Part shown: positions 31,161-40,385 of the stretch, in pieces
Layout: every line of letters starts with the position of its first letter
How positions within the stretch are numbered: the first letter of the stretch is position 1
From: Symbiodinium natans
Lineage: Eukaryota; Sar; Dinophyceae; Suessiales; Symbiodiniaceae
NCBI GenBank assembly: GCA_905221605.1
Contig: CAJNDS010002343.1
Span: forward strand, 182,974-230,473
Length of the DNA stretch: 47,500 nt
Direction of reading: 5' to 3'
Notes under the pieces: model-generated
What the model saw: the letters and a program-made list of their open reading frames with translations, nothing else
Databases searched by the model: none
What the model was told of the DNA's origin: nothing
Translations under genes and position numbers: made by a program

Positions 31161-31845
31161 CCCTGAACCCTGAACCCTATAGCACCCTGTAAGCCTTTAA
31201 GGGATGATATCCCAAAACCCCAACCTGACACCCCACGATAGCACCCCGGTAAGGGATAACATCCTACACCCTGAACCTACGTCCCCAAGTCACAACTGGG
31301 CGTCCTGGAACCTCGAACCCTTACATTCTTCCTTGAGAAACCTAGGCAGGCCCCTCAAGCACAACCCCAAACCCCAAATCCCAACCCTAAACCCTAACCA
31401 GACCCCGGGAACTCTGTAAGCCCTAAGAAACCTATAGCAAGAAGGGGCCTTATAAGTTTCGGGTTTAGGGTTTAGGGTTTAGGGTTTAGGGTTTAGGGCT
31501 TCAAACCCGAAACCCCAAGAAAAACAAAAACGTGCGGTCAGGGAGCTGGTCTTTGGAGAAGTCGCCGACCTCTTAAACCCCAAATCCCAAACCCCAAACC
31601 CTAAGCCCTGAACTTAGAGCCTAAATCCTAAACCCTAAACTCTGAACTTAGAGCCTAAATCCTGAACCCTAAACCCCGAACTGAAAGCCTGAATCCTAAA
31701 CCCTAAACCCTAAGCCCTAAACCCTAAATCCTAAACCCTAAACCCTAAACAAAAAGTTAAGTCCCAAACCTCTCGAAGCCAGAACCCTGGACACCAAACC
31801 CGCAACACAGGCAGCAGGTGTAGGAAAGTCTTGTGAGCCCCAAAG

Positions 31846-32056
31846 GGTTTAGGGTTTTAGGGTTTAGGGTTTGGGGTTTAGGGTTTAGGGTTTAGGGTTT
31901 AGGGTTTACGGTTTAGGGCCGTTTAGGGTTTAGGGTTTAGGGTTTAAGGTTTAGGGTTTAGGGTTTAGGGTTTCAGGGTTTAGGGTTTAGGGTTTAGGGT
32001 TTGGGGGTTAGGGCTTAGGGTTTAGGGTTTAGGGTTTAGGGTTTAGGGTTTAGGGA
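31846..32056. repeat. TTTAGGG array
   Basis: About 28 units with scattered substitutions. Followed at 32130-32320 by AT-rich DNA with TATG/TATA microsatellites. Confidence 0.9.
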
Positions 32057-32984
32057 TAAGGGTCCCGAAATGGTACGGCACCCCTAAAGGAAGGACCCCC
32101 CAAAAAGGGACCCTAACTTAGAGCAATGTAAAACTTTTGTTTTCTCTATTTTGGATTGGAAGACACGTCTTCTAATATGTATATGTACATATATATATAT
32201 ATATGTATAAACTGATAGATTGGTGTATCTATCTATATATATGTATGTATAACTTAATAAATGGGTGCATATATATATATATAGATGTATATACCTATAT
32301 TAAGTTATAAAGAACTCAGGTTTCACTACACAAACATTCAGGGAGATGGGCTCGGGTTGGAGTTGTTCCAGGCATCCGACCCAGCAGACGTCGCTGGACA
32401 CGTCGGGGGGTGTGTAGCCTCAGAGGCTTCGGGCGCGCAACGACTCCCTGGGAGCTAGAAAAACTATACTCCCCTTAGAACCTATACAAAAACAACATTT
32501 CTAATATCCTTGGGTTTTATATAAACAAAAAACATAATTCCCAAGGGGGATATAGAAAAGGTAAACTTTGCGGCTGGGACGGGATTGACGCAGACCCAAA
32601 GGTTAGACACGACCTAATCAGCACCACTGCAAAGAAGAAAAGCTTAAATCTTCTGAGCACGCCCGGAATACAGGTCTATGCCTTTAGCAGAGCTCGCTTC
32701 ACGTATGTCTTAGGGTTTAGGGTTTAGAATCAACAGACAGGAAGTACCAGGCTTACATATACAGATGGTTTTTAGCCTCTTGCCAGGAGGGTCGCATCTA
32801 AAGGACAGCTTGTGTAAGCCTCTTCCGCATAGCGCTTATCTTAGCCTCTCATAAACCTCTTACAAGGGAAACTATCCACCTGAATCTGTCTTGGAGTGTC
32901 CTAAGCCCCCGGCCCTAGTCCCCAGAAACCACTTCCAGAATTAGAGCTCTCCTAATCCCAGGTTTTAGGGCTTAGGGTGGAGGG

Positions 32985-33174
32985 TTTAACTAGGGTTTAG
33001 GGTTTAGGGTTCAGGGTTCAGGGTTCAGGGTTCAGGGTTCAGGGTTTAGGGTTTAGGGTTTAGGGTTTAGGGTTTAGGGTTTAGGGTTTCGGGTTTAGGG
33101 TTTAGGGTTTAGGGTTTAGGGTTTAGGGTTTAGGGTTTAGGGTTTAGGGTTTAGGGTTTAGGGTTTAGGGTTTA
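32985..33174. repeat. TTTAGGG array
   Basis: About 26 units, with a block of TTCAGGG units near the start. Confidence 0.92.
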
Positions 33175-33281
33175 GCCATCGACTCCTAATCTCAGGAGCT
33201 TAGGGCTTCGCCCTGTGCACCGAAGGCCCAACATCCAGACCCCGGAAGCTCCCACAATCCCTCAACCCTAAACCCTGAGCC

Positions 33282-33533
33282 ACTTGGAAGTTCATGGTAC
33301 CAATTAGAGGGTTTGGGGTTTAGGGTTTAGAGTTTAGGGTTTAGGGTTTAGGGTTTAGGGTTTAGGGTTTAGGGTTTAGGGTTTAGGGTTTAGGGTTTAG
33401 GGTTTAGGGTTTAGGGTACTTATTAACCAATAATAACTGTACTTTTAACTGTACTTGTCACCATATTGGGGCACCAGGGGCTGAAAAGTGGGCTATACGT
33501 ACAGTTTTATTAAGTACCATGAACCTCCAAAGT
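33282..33533. mobile_element. Hairpin (MITE-like) element, copy 4, split by a telomeric array
   Basis: Inverted ends ACTTGGAAGTTCATGGTAC and GTACCATGAACCTCCAA. About 107 bp of TTTAGGG repeats (33308-33414) lie just inside the left end, with GTAC on both sides of the array. Confidence 0.83.
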
Positions 33534-33852
33534 AATCTCGAAATCCCTGAAACCCTGAGCACTAAATGGGGGTTTCCTGACATTAGGGGCACCTTATTGT
33601 TGTCCTTGTTATAAGGGAATCCTACTATTTGTGGTTTTTTTTTAGGGGCCCCTATTTTCGCAAACCCCAAATCCCAAAACCCTAAACCCTGAACCCTAAA
33701 CCCTAAACCCCAAACCCTAAACCCTAAACCCTAAACCCTGAACCCTACATAAACCGCAGCTTTTCCTGCGTTTTAAATCTGGGTTTGGGCTCGGGTTGCC
33801 CCTCGAGCAAAAAACCTACACATGAAAGCCACCCTGGGGGTTACCCAAGATT

Positions 33853-34318
33853 AGGGTTTAGGGTTTAGGGTTTAGGGTTTAGGGTTTAGGGTTTAGGGTT
33901 TAGGGTTTAGGGTTTAAAGTTTAGGGTGTAGGATTTAGGGTTTAGGGTATAGGGTGTAGGGTTTAGGGTTTAGGGTTTGGGGTTTGGGGTTTAGGGTGTA
34001 GGGTTTAGGGTTTAGGGTTCAGGGTTTAGGGTTTGGGGTTTAGAGCCTGGGGTTTAGGGTGTAGGGTTTAGGGTGTAGGGTTTAGGGTTTAGGGTTTAGG
34101 GTTTAGGGTTTAGGGTTTGGGGTTTAGGGTGTAGGGTGTAGGGTGTAGGATTTAGGGTTTAGGGTTTAGGGTTCAGGGTTTAGGGTTTAGGGTTTGGGGT
34201 TTGGGGTTTAGGGTTTAGGGTTTAGGGCTTAGGGTTTAGGGTTTAGGGTAGTTTAGGGTTTAGGGTAGCTTAGGGTTTAGGGTTTAGGGCGTAAGGTTTA
34301 GGGCTTAGGGTTTAGGGA
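33853..34318. repeat. Long TTTAGGG array with variants
   Basis: About 65 units including TGTAGGG, TTTGGGG and TTCAGGG, ending at the coding island at 34325-34600. Confidence 0.92.
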
Positions 34319-34324
34319 AGGTGC

Positions 34325-34600
34325 GCCCCGCTTCGTCGGGCTCTCGGCAGCCGCGTCAGCATCGACGCCCATGCGCGGGCACGGCCGGTGGCGCGTCCGA
34401 TGGCTCCACAGGGACGACCGACTCCTCACCGAAAGCGTCGACTTGCTCGGCCAGCAGAGCATCATGGCGGGTCGCATCGTTTTCCAGCAAGGAGGCCGCC
34501 TGCACCTCCGGCTTGAGAGGAAAACACCTCGATGTCTGAGTCACCTTCCCTCAAGTCGTAGTCTGGGATATCTGGAACTACGCCTTGCACGCCGCACATA
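34325..34600 (-). CDS. Coding island with one frame break
   Basis: Minus strand GVVPDIPDYDLREGDSDIEV in one frame, then KPEVQAASLLENDATRHDAL and LAEQVDAFGEESVVPVEP in the next. Acidic and coding-like. A short intron or a frameshift lies near 34520. Not recognised. Confidence 0.5.
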
Positions 34601-34892
34601 AGGGTACCGTACTTGGCCACTTCTCAAGAAAAGGGGCCCTTTTCTGAGTATCCTAAGTACCAGGAGCTGCCTTATAATTACTAGTAACCCCAGAAGAGAC
34701 CACATGTTAGAGAAGTGACCGCTTTGGGAAATGCCCTAAACCCAAACCCTAAACCCTAAACCCTAAACCCTAAACCCTAAACCCTAAACCCTAAACCCTA
34801 AACCCTAACCCTTAAAATTGTTTCAGGTAGGTGGCTGTGCGCCTGCCTCCGACCGCTGTGTGCAGCCTGTCAGGGACAACAGGGAGTGTGGG

Positions 34893-35095
34893 GCTTATAG
34901 GGTTTAGGGTTTGGGGTTTAGGGTTTGGGGTTTGGGGGTTAGGCCCAAAGCCCCAAAGCCCCAAAGCCCCAAAGCCCCAAAGCCCCAAAGCCCCAAAGCC
35001 CCAAAGCCCCAAAGCCCCAAAGCCCCAAAACCCCAAAACCCCAAAACCCCAAAACCCCAAAACCCCAAAACCCCAAACCCTAAACCCCAAGCCCT
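34893..35095. repeat. CCCCAAAG then CCCCAAAA 8-mer arrays
   Basis: About eleven CCCCAAAG units followed by about seven CCCCAAAA units and a few CCCTAAA. The two blocks are each homogeneous, which suggests separate local expansions. Confidence 0.92.
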
Positions 35096-35544
35096 AGGCC
35101 CCAACCCTGAACACTTCGCCCTCAATGCGACCCAACCCGTATCTACGCTGAACCCCTGCACGCTAAGCCCTTGATCCTGTTTTTTTGCCTACCTCGGATC
35201 CATAACGTTGTACCCTTGGGTTTGGGGGACCCATTTTGAGATCCTCCAAACAAATATCAGGGTCATACTAGGAGGAAATTCAGGGAACCTCTACGGGGGT
35301 ACATCCTTAGGGGTTGCCAAGTTTGACTCCCTTGAAAGTAGCCCTCCCCCCCCCCCCCCTGCCCCCGAATACTACATCTTTCCCGTACACTATACTTTTT
35401 TACTATAAAAGGGAGTATTTACTACTAGGGGGTGGCGGGAGGGGGTGGAGTAGTATTCGGGGGGAGCGATTAAACCTGAGTTTTCTAAGTAGGAGAGCGC
35501 GTGAGGTACTTGCACTAATAGGGTGATTCTAAATAAACAGCAAG

Positions 35545-35830
35545 CCCTGAACCCCACAAACCCTACAGACCCTACAAACCCTGCAAACCCTACAAACCCC
35601 ACAAACCCTACAAACCCTACAAACCCTACAAACCCTACAAACCCTAAAAACCCTAAAAACCCTAAAACCCTAAACCCTAAACCCCTAAAACCCTAAACCC
35701 TAAACCCTAAAACCCTAAAACCCTAAAACCCTAAAACCCTAAATCCCTAAAAACCCTAAAACCCTAAAACCCTAAACCCTAAAACCCTAAAACCCTAAAA
35801 CCCAAAACCAAAACCCCTAACACCCAAAAC
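35545..35830. repeat. ACAAACCCT, then AAACCCT/AAAACCCT arrays
   Basis: A block of ACAAACCCT units (35555-35645) followed by CCCTAAA and CCCTAAAA units. Confidence 0.9.
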
Positions 35831-35844
35831 CAGAGTTATGGAAC

Positions 35845-35925
35845 ACCATGCTTGGCGATTTCGACCGCTTCGGCCGCAGCGCTGACGATGTCTTCCTGGG
35901 CCTGTCTTGTGAAGGGCTTAGGGTT
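35845..35925 (-). CDS. Coding island
   Basis: Minus strand FTRQAQEDIVSAAAEAVEIA then KHGV, helical and coding-like, between telomeric stretches. Confidence 0.45.
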
Positions 35926-35967
35926 TCGGGTTCTGGGTTTTAGGGTTTAGGGTTTAGGGTTTAGGGT

Positions 35968-36000
<33 letters not shown>

Positions 36001-36689
36001 TAGGGGTTTAGGGTTCAGGGTTTAGGGCTTAGGGGGGGCTTAGCGGCTTCTTCAGGTTGGGACTTTCGGGGCTAAGGGCTGGGATTTGGGGTTCTGAAGG
36101 TTGCAGCTGTAGGACTTCGGGGCCTGAATGAGACTCTAGGGTTTTGGGGTTTTGGGGTGTTAGGGTTTCGGAGTTTGGGGTTTGGGGTTTACCTTTGAGG
36201 GGTTTGTTAGGGATCCAGGCCCGATAACAAGCGAAAGAAAGGGTTCAGGCCTTGGGGTTTGCGGTTTAGGGTTTCATTAGGGTTTCGGGTTTACGGTTAG
36301 GGGTTTAGGGTTAGGGTTCAGGGTTCAGGGTTCAGGGTTCAGGGTTCAGGGTTCAGGTTCAGGGTTCAGGTTCAGGGTAGGTTCAGGGTTAGGGTTCAGG
36401 GTTAGGGTTTAGGGTTTAGGGTTTAGGGTTCGGGTTCGGGTTTAGGGTAGGGTTTAGGGTTTTAGGGTTTCGGGTTTAGTTTGTATCCTGGAACCTCTTG
36501 AGAGCTCCCGGAGGAACGTGATTGGGAACAACAGTCCAACCCTCCCCCCCCCCCCCCCCCCCCCAAATCGCCCCTCCCCTAACCCCAACCCTAAACCCGA
36601 AACCCTGAACCCTAAAACCCCCAAAACCTGAAGCCCCCCCCCCCCCCCCACGGAGTCCAAAACACCCGAAGCATTAAATCCTCAGACCC

Positions 36690-36768
36690 CAACTCGCCTC
36701 GGCATGGCTTGTGGCGCAGCTCAGCAAGAGTAGCAGCCTCGGCAGGAAGGTTCGGAGCGTCATTTAGG
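36690..36768 (-). CDS. Possible signal-peptide exon
   Basis: Minus strand MTLRTFLPRLLLLLSCATSH then AEAS: short charged start, Leu-rich core, small residues at a likely cleavage site. It would be a first exon of a secreted protein if real. Confidence 0.4.
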
Positions 36769-36977
36769 GTGTTAGAAGTTTATTCGAGGCCTGAAGCCAT
36801 AAAGCCCTAAACCCTACAACCCTGAACCCCAAACCCCAAACCCCCAAACCCCTAAACCCCCAAACCCTAAAACCCCCAAACCCCTAAACCTTTGATTTAA
36901 AATTCTCGCCTCCAGAAAATCGAGAAAGTCAAGGGTATCATAGGGATTACTATCTTGCGTTTTTGGGAGGGGATATC

Positions 36978-37165
36978 GTAAACCCTAAACCCTAAACCCT
37001 AAACCCTAAACCCTAAACCCTAAACCCCTAACCCCTAACCCCTAAACCCTAAACCCTAAACCCTAAACCCTAAACCCTAAACCCTAAACCCTAAACCCTA
37101 AACCCTAACCCTAAACCCTAAACCCTAAACCCTAAACCCTAAACCCTAAACCCTAAACCCCCCAA
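36978..37165. repeat. CCCTAAA array
   Basis: About 26 units with a few CCCCTAA interruptions. Confidence 0.92.
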
Positions 37166-37907
37166 CCTAGTACGAGACCCCCGGGGTGTGGTGACGAGGT
37201 GCCTCGAAGGCATCAGGCCACGGTGTGCCCGGCGCCATGCGGATCGAAGTCTATAAGGTTTAGGGGTTTAGGGTTTAGGGTTTAGGGTTTAGGGTTTAGG
37301 GTTTAGGAAGTTTAGGAAGTTGGGCTTTAGGGTTAGGGTTCAGGGTTTCGGGCTCAGGGTTTAGAGTTTTGATCGGCTCAAAAAGGGTCTTGGCGGGTCT
37401 TCTTTGCACTTTCCGGGTTCGCGTTCTTCAGGGGGTTACAGTTTAGGGTTGAGGCTTGAGGGTTTAGGGTTGAGGTTTGCGAGTTTGGAGGTTTATTTAC
37501 GGTTCAAGTTCATGTGTATGAGGCAAAATGCTGCCCCAAGGATGACAGAAATCCTGTTGCGCCCTCGAATTACTCTGTACATTCCCGAACGTCTCAACAG
37601 CTAAGATTCACGGAAGGACTTGCCCCTGGTGCCCTGCAGTCCTAAACACCTTGTCCATCTGCAAAGCAGTGCACCTACTACCTCATGCCCTAAAACCGAA
37701 CCCCTAACCTACTTTATCACAAAGGGTGAACGTACAGACAGTGCACGTGGCCACTAGAAGCTCGGAAAGATACAATGTAGAACAGTACAATCAGTAGAAC
37801 ATAGAGTAGGGTCTAACCCAAAACCCTAAACCCCAAACCCCAAACCCTAAACCCTGAACCCTGAACCCTAAAACCTAAACCCTAAACCCTAAACCCTGAA
37901 CCCTATG

Positions 37908-38006
37908 CCTAGGATGGCCCTTCAACCCTCAGAAAAAAAATTCCTGAATATGATGCTCTTCAACCCAATCAGGAAAAGTCAAAATATCTCAAGGGCCTAC
38001 CTAGTT
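37908..38006. mobile_element. Introner-like element related to the start of the window
   Basis: Ends CCTAGGATGGCCCTT and an inverted AAGGGCCTACCTAG. The interior CTCTTCAACCCAAT.AGGAAAA recurs at about 395-420, and the left end recurs at 77-92 (CTGGGATGGCCCCTTAA) and in the element at 15025-15228. Confidence 0.65.
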
Positions 38007-38129
38007 GCACTGTTGGCCACGGCTAGTTCCGGCTGTCGGTCTCTCGCGAGAAAGCCAGCAAAACTGGTGACCCCTGCAATGTTTGGCCAGCCTTTCCCTG
38101 CATGGCAGACACTTGCGCCAGCAGGGCAA

Positions 38130-38192
38130 AAGAAGGCCAATGGGCAAGCTGAGAACCCGCTACGCCAAGAACCCCCACCTTGCCGCAACACG

Positions 38193-38236
<44 letters not shown>

Positions 38237-38312
38237 AAGAAAGAGAGAGAATATGTGCTGTGTTTCGAAGGCCAACGGGCAAGTTGAGATCTGCTACGCC
38301 GCCAAGCGCCAG
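38130..38312. repeat. Microsatellite between duplicated segments
   Basis: TA and GA dinucleotide repeats (38193-38250) lie between two similar segments, GAAGGCCAATGGGCAAGCTG at about 38132 and a near copy at about 38268, both followed by CTACGCC. Confidence 0.7.
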
Positions 38313-38416
38313 TCGAAAGCGGGGGAGGAGTCAACAATGGCCGGCTGACTCCACAACAATCATGTCCGGTGACCGGGTTGAGAAGAACACATGCCCGTCG
38401 TGACCTTCTTGCAGGG

Positions 38417-38525
38417 GGGGCGGGGGGGCGGGGGGCGGAGGGGCGGAGGGGCGGAGGGGCGGAGGGGCGGAGGGGCGGAGGGGCGGAGGGGCGGAGGGGC
38501 GGAGGGGAGGGGGTGGGGGGGGGGC
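38417..38525. repeat. GGGGCGGA 8-mer array
   Basis: About nine tandem GGGGCGGA units inside an extremely G-rich stretch. Not telomere-like. Confidence 0.9.
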
Positions 38526-38545
38526 GGGCAGCGATGGGTTAAGTT

Positions 38546-38601
38546 GTTATGAGGGTCAGAACCCAGCTGTACGCTCCGATGTCAAAGGCCAGCTGGAAGC
38601 T
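38546..38601 (-). CDS. Coding island next to a hairpin element
   Basis: Minus strand SFQLAFDIGAYSWVLTLIT, hydrophobic. The element at 38602-38727 adjoins its upstream side. Confidence 0.4.
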
Positions 38602-38727
38602 CCACTTGGAGGTTCATGGTATACTTACTATCCAATTATAACTGCACTTACAAGCCCTAAGATGGTTCCAAATACAGTGATAAGTGAAGTCAGCTTTGGT
38701 TAATAAGTACCATGAACCTCCAAGTGG
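38602..38727. mobile_element. Hairpin (MITE-like) element, copy 5
   Basis: 126 bp with 20-bp ends CCACTTGGAGGTTCATGGTA, nearly perfect inverted repeats. It directly abuts the coding island at 38546-38601, so it may be an intron boundary there. Confidence 0.85.
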
Positions 38728-38810
38728 TCACAAGTGCCGCAGGTGGTCACAAGTGACCGGTTTGCTGAACCAAACTCCCATTTGCTTAAGAACCCCCAAA
38801 AAAATATAAC

Positions 38811-38895
38811 ATATTCTTCCTTATTAAGGGTAATGTAGCGATTATAGCTAAACCATTTTAACAGATATAGAATATTCTTCCTTATTAAGGGTAAT
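38811..38895. repeat. 24-bp direct repeat, period 61
   Basis: ATATTCTTCCTTATTAAGGG plus TAAT occurs at 38811-38834 and again at 38872-38895, in AT-rich DNA. Confidence 0.9.
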
Positions 38896-39532
38896 ACCCA
38901 AAATCTCTGAAGCTCAGATTTCAGATCCTACAAGCCCTAGGCCCTCGGCCCTAAACCCACAAGACCCATAAACCCTATAAACCCTATAACTTTACACCCT
39001 ATAAACCCTATAAACCCTGTAAACCCTATAAACCCTATAAACCCTATAAGCCCTATAAGCCCTATAAACCCTATAAACCCTATAAACCCTATAAACCCTA
39101 AAAACCCTATGAACCCTATGAACCCTAAAAACCCTATAAGCCCTATAAACCCTATCAGACTCAACCTTCTTTCTGCTGGTGAGGGCGGGTGGTCTGGTCA
39201 AAGCTTCACTTCCAGGCACGAAGCGAGGATGCCCTTGCAGTTTGGTTTAGGGGTTTAGGGTTTCGGGCTTTGGGCTTTTAGGGCTTGAGGGCTTGAGGCT
39301 TAGGGTTTACGGTTTAGGGTTGAATTTAGGGGTTCAGGGCTTCGGTCACCCTAAACCCTAAACCCGAAACTCTAAACTCTTTGCCCTAACGAGGGCTCAG
39401 GGCTTTTAGGGTTGAGGGAAAAGGCATCCCAGCGTAGCCAAGGAAAGAAGGCAATAAGGGTTTAGGGCTTGGGCTTGACACGCGAACCTAACAAGCCAAG
39501 AAGGGAATAAGGGCCCCACTCCATGTACTCGG

Positions 39533-39667
39533 GTTTAGGGTTTAGGGTTTAGGGTTTTGGGTTTAGGGTTTAGGGTTTAGGGTTTAGGGTTTAGGGTTTA
39601 GGGTTTAGGGTTTAGGGTTTAGGGTTTAGGGTTTAGGGTTTAGGGTTTAGGGTTTAGGGTTTAGGGA
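39533..39667. repeat. TTTAGGG array
   Basis: About 19 near-perfect units. Confidence 0.92.
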
Positions 39668-40385
39668 AGGCCCAACCTGAGTACTAGTGTAACCTACCCT
39701 GGGGGACCAAATGAACCCTACAATTAGGGTCATGTACCTCTGCGGCTATTATTAATTCAAAAGGTGTATGAAACATAAACCCTTTTTGTGGTTCGGGTGT
39801 GCAAGGTACTTTCCAAATTCCCTGAATCTTTTCATAAGAAAGCCCGCAGGCGCCGGACCCAAAAACATACCCTGCGAAACTCCGAGTTAGGGGCTCAGGG
39901 TTTAGGAACTAGGGTTTAGGGTTTAGGGTTTAGGGTTCAGCGTTTCAGGATTTAGGGTTCAGGGTTCAGGGTCCTAGAGTTTAGGGTATTCAGGGTTTCA
40001 GGATTTAGGGTTCAGGGTTTAAGGTTTATACCGGGCTTAGGGATCCTAGAGCCCTAACCTTAAACCCTAAACCCTGAACCCTAAACCCGAAACCCTAAAC
40101 CCTAAACCCTACACCCCCTTCCAAAAAAAGGAGCCTCCTGCCTTCATCTAGGAGCTTTAGGCCTTTAGGGCTCAGGGTGACGAGTGTGGATGCTTTGGCT
40201 TTCTACGATTGGAGGTCTACAGTAGGGTCTCAGGTTTGGGGTTTAGGGTTTAGGGTTAGGGTTTAGGGTTTAGGGTTTAGGATTTAGGGTCTAGGGTCTT
40301 AGGGTCTAGGGTCTAGGGTCTATAGGGCTTAGGGTTTAGGAATTCAGGCTTTTAAGGTGGAGTTTTTGATGGCGAGTCAGAAGTC

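Noticed and set aside
34812-35174. Overlapping open frames with GFGVLGFW or PKAPKPQS repeats on both strands
   Set aside because: Simple translations of CCCCAAAG/CCCCAAAA arrays.
38937-39219. Open frames with GFIGFIGF or YRVYRVYR repeats
   Set aside because: Translations of the ACCCTATAA array.
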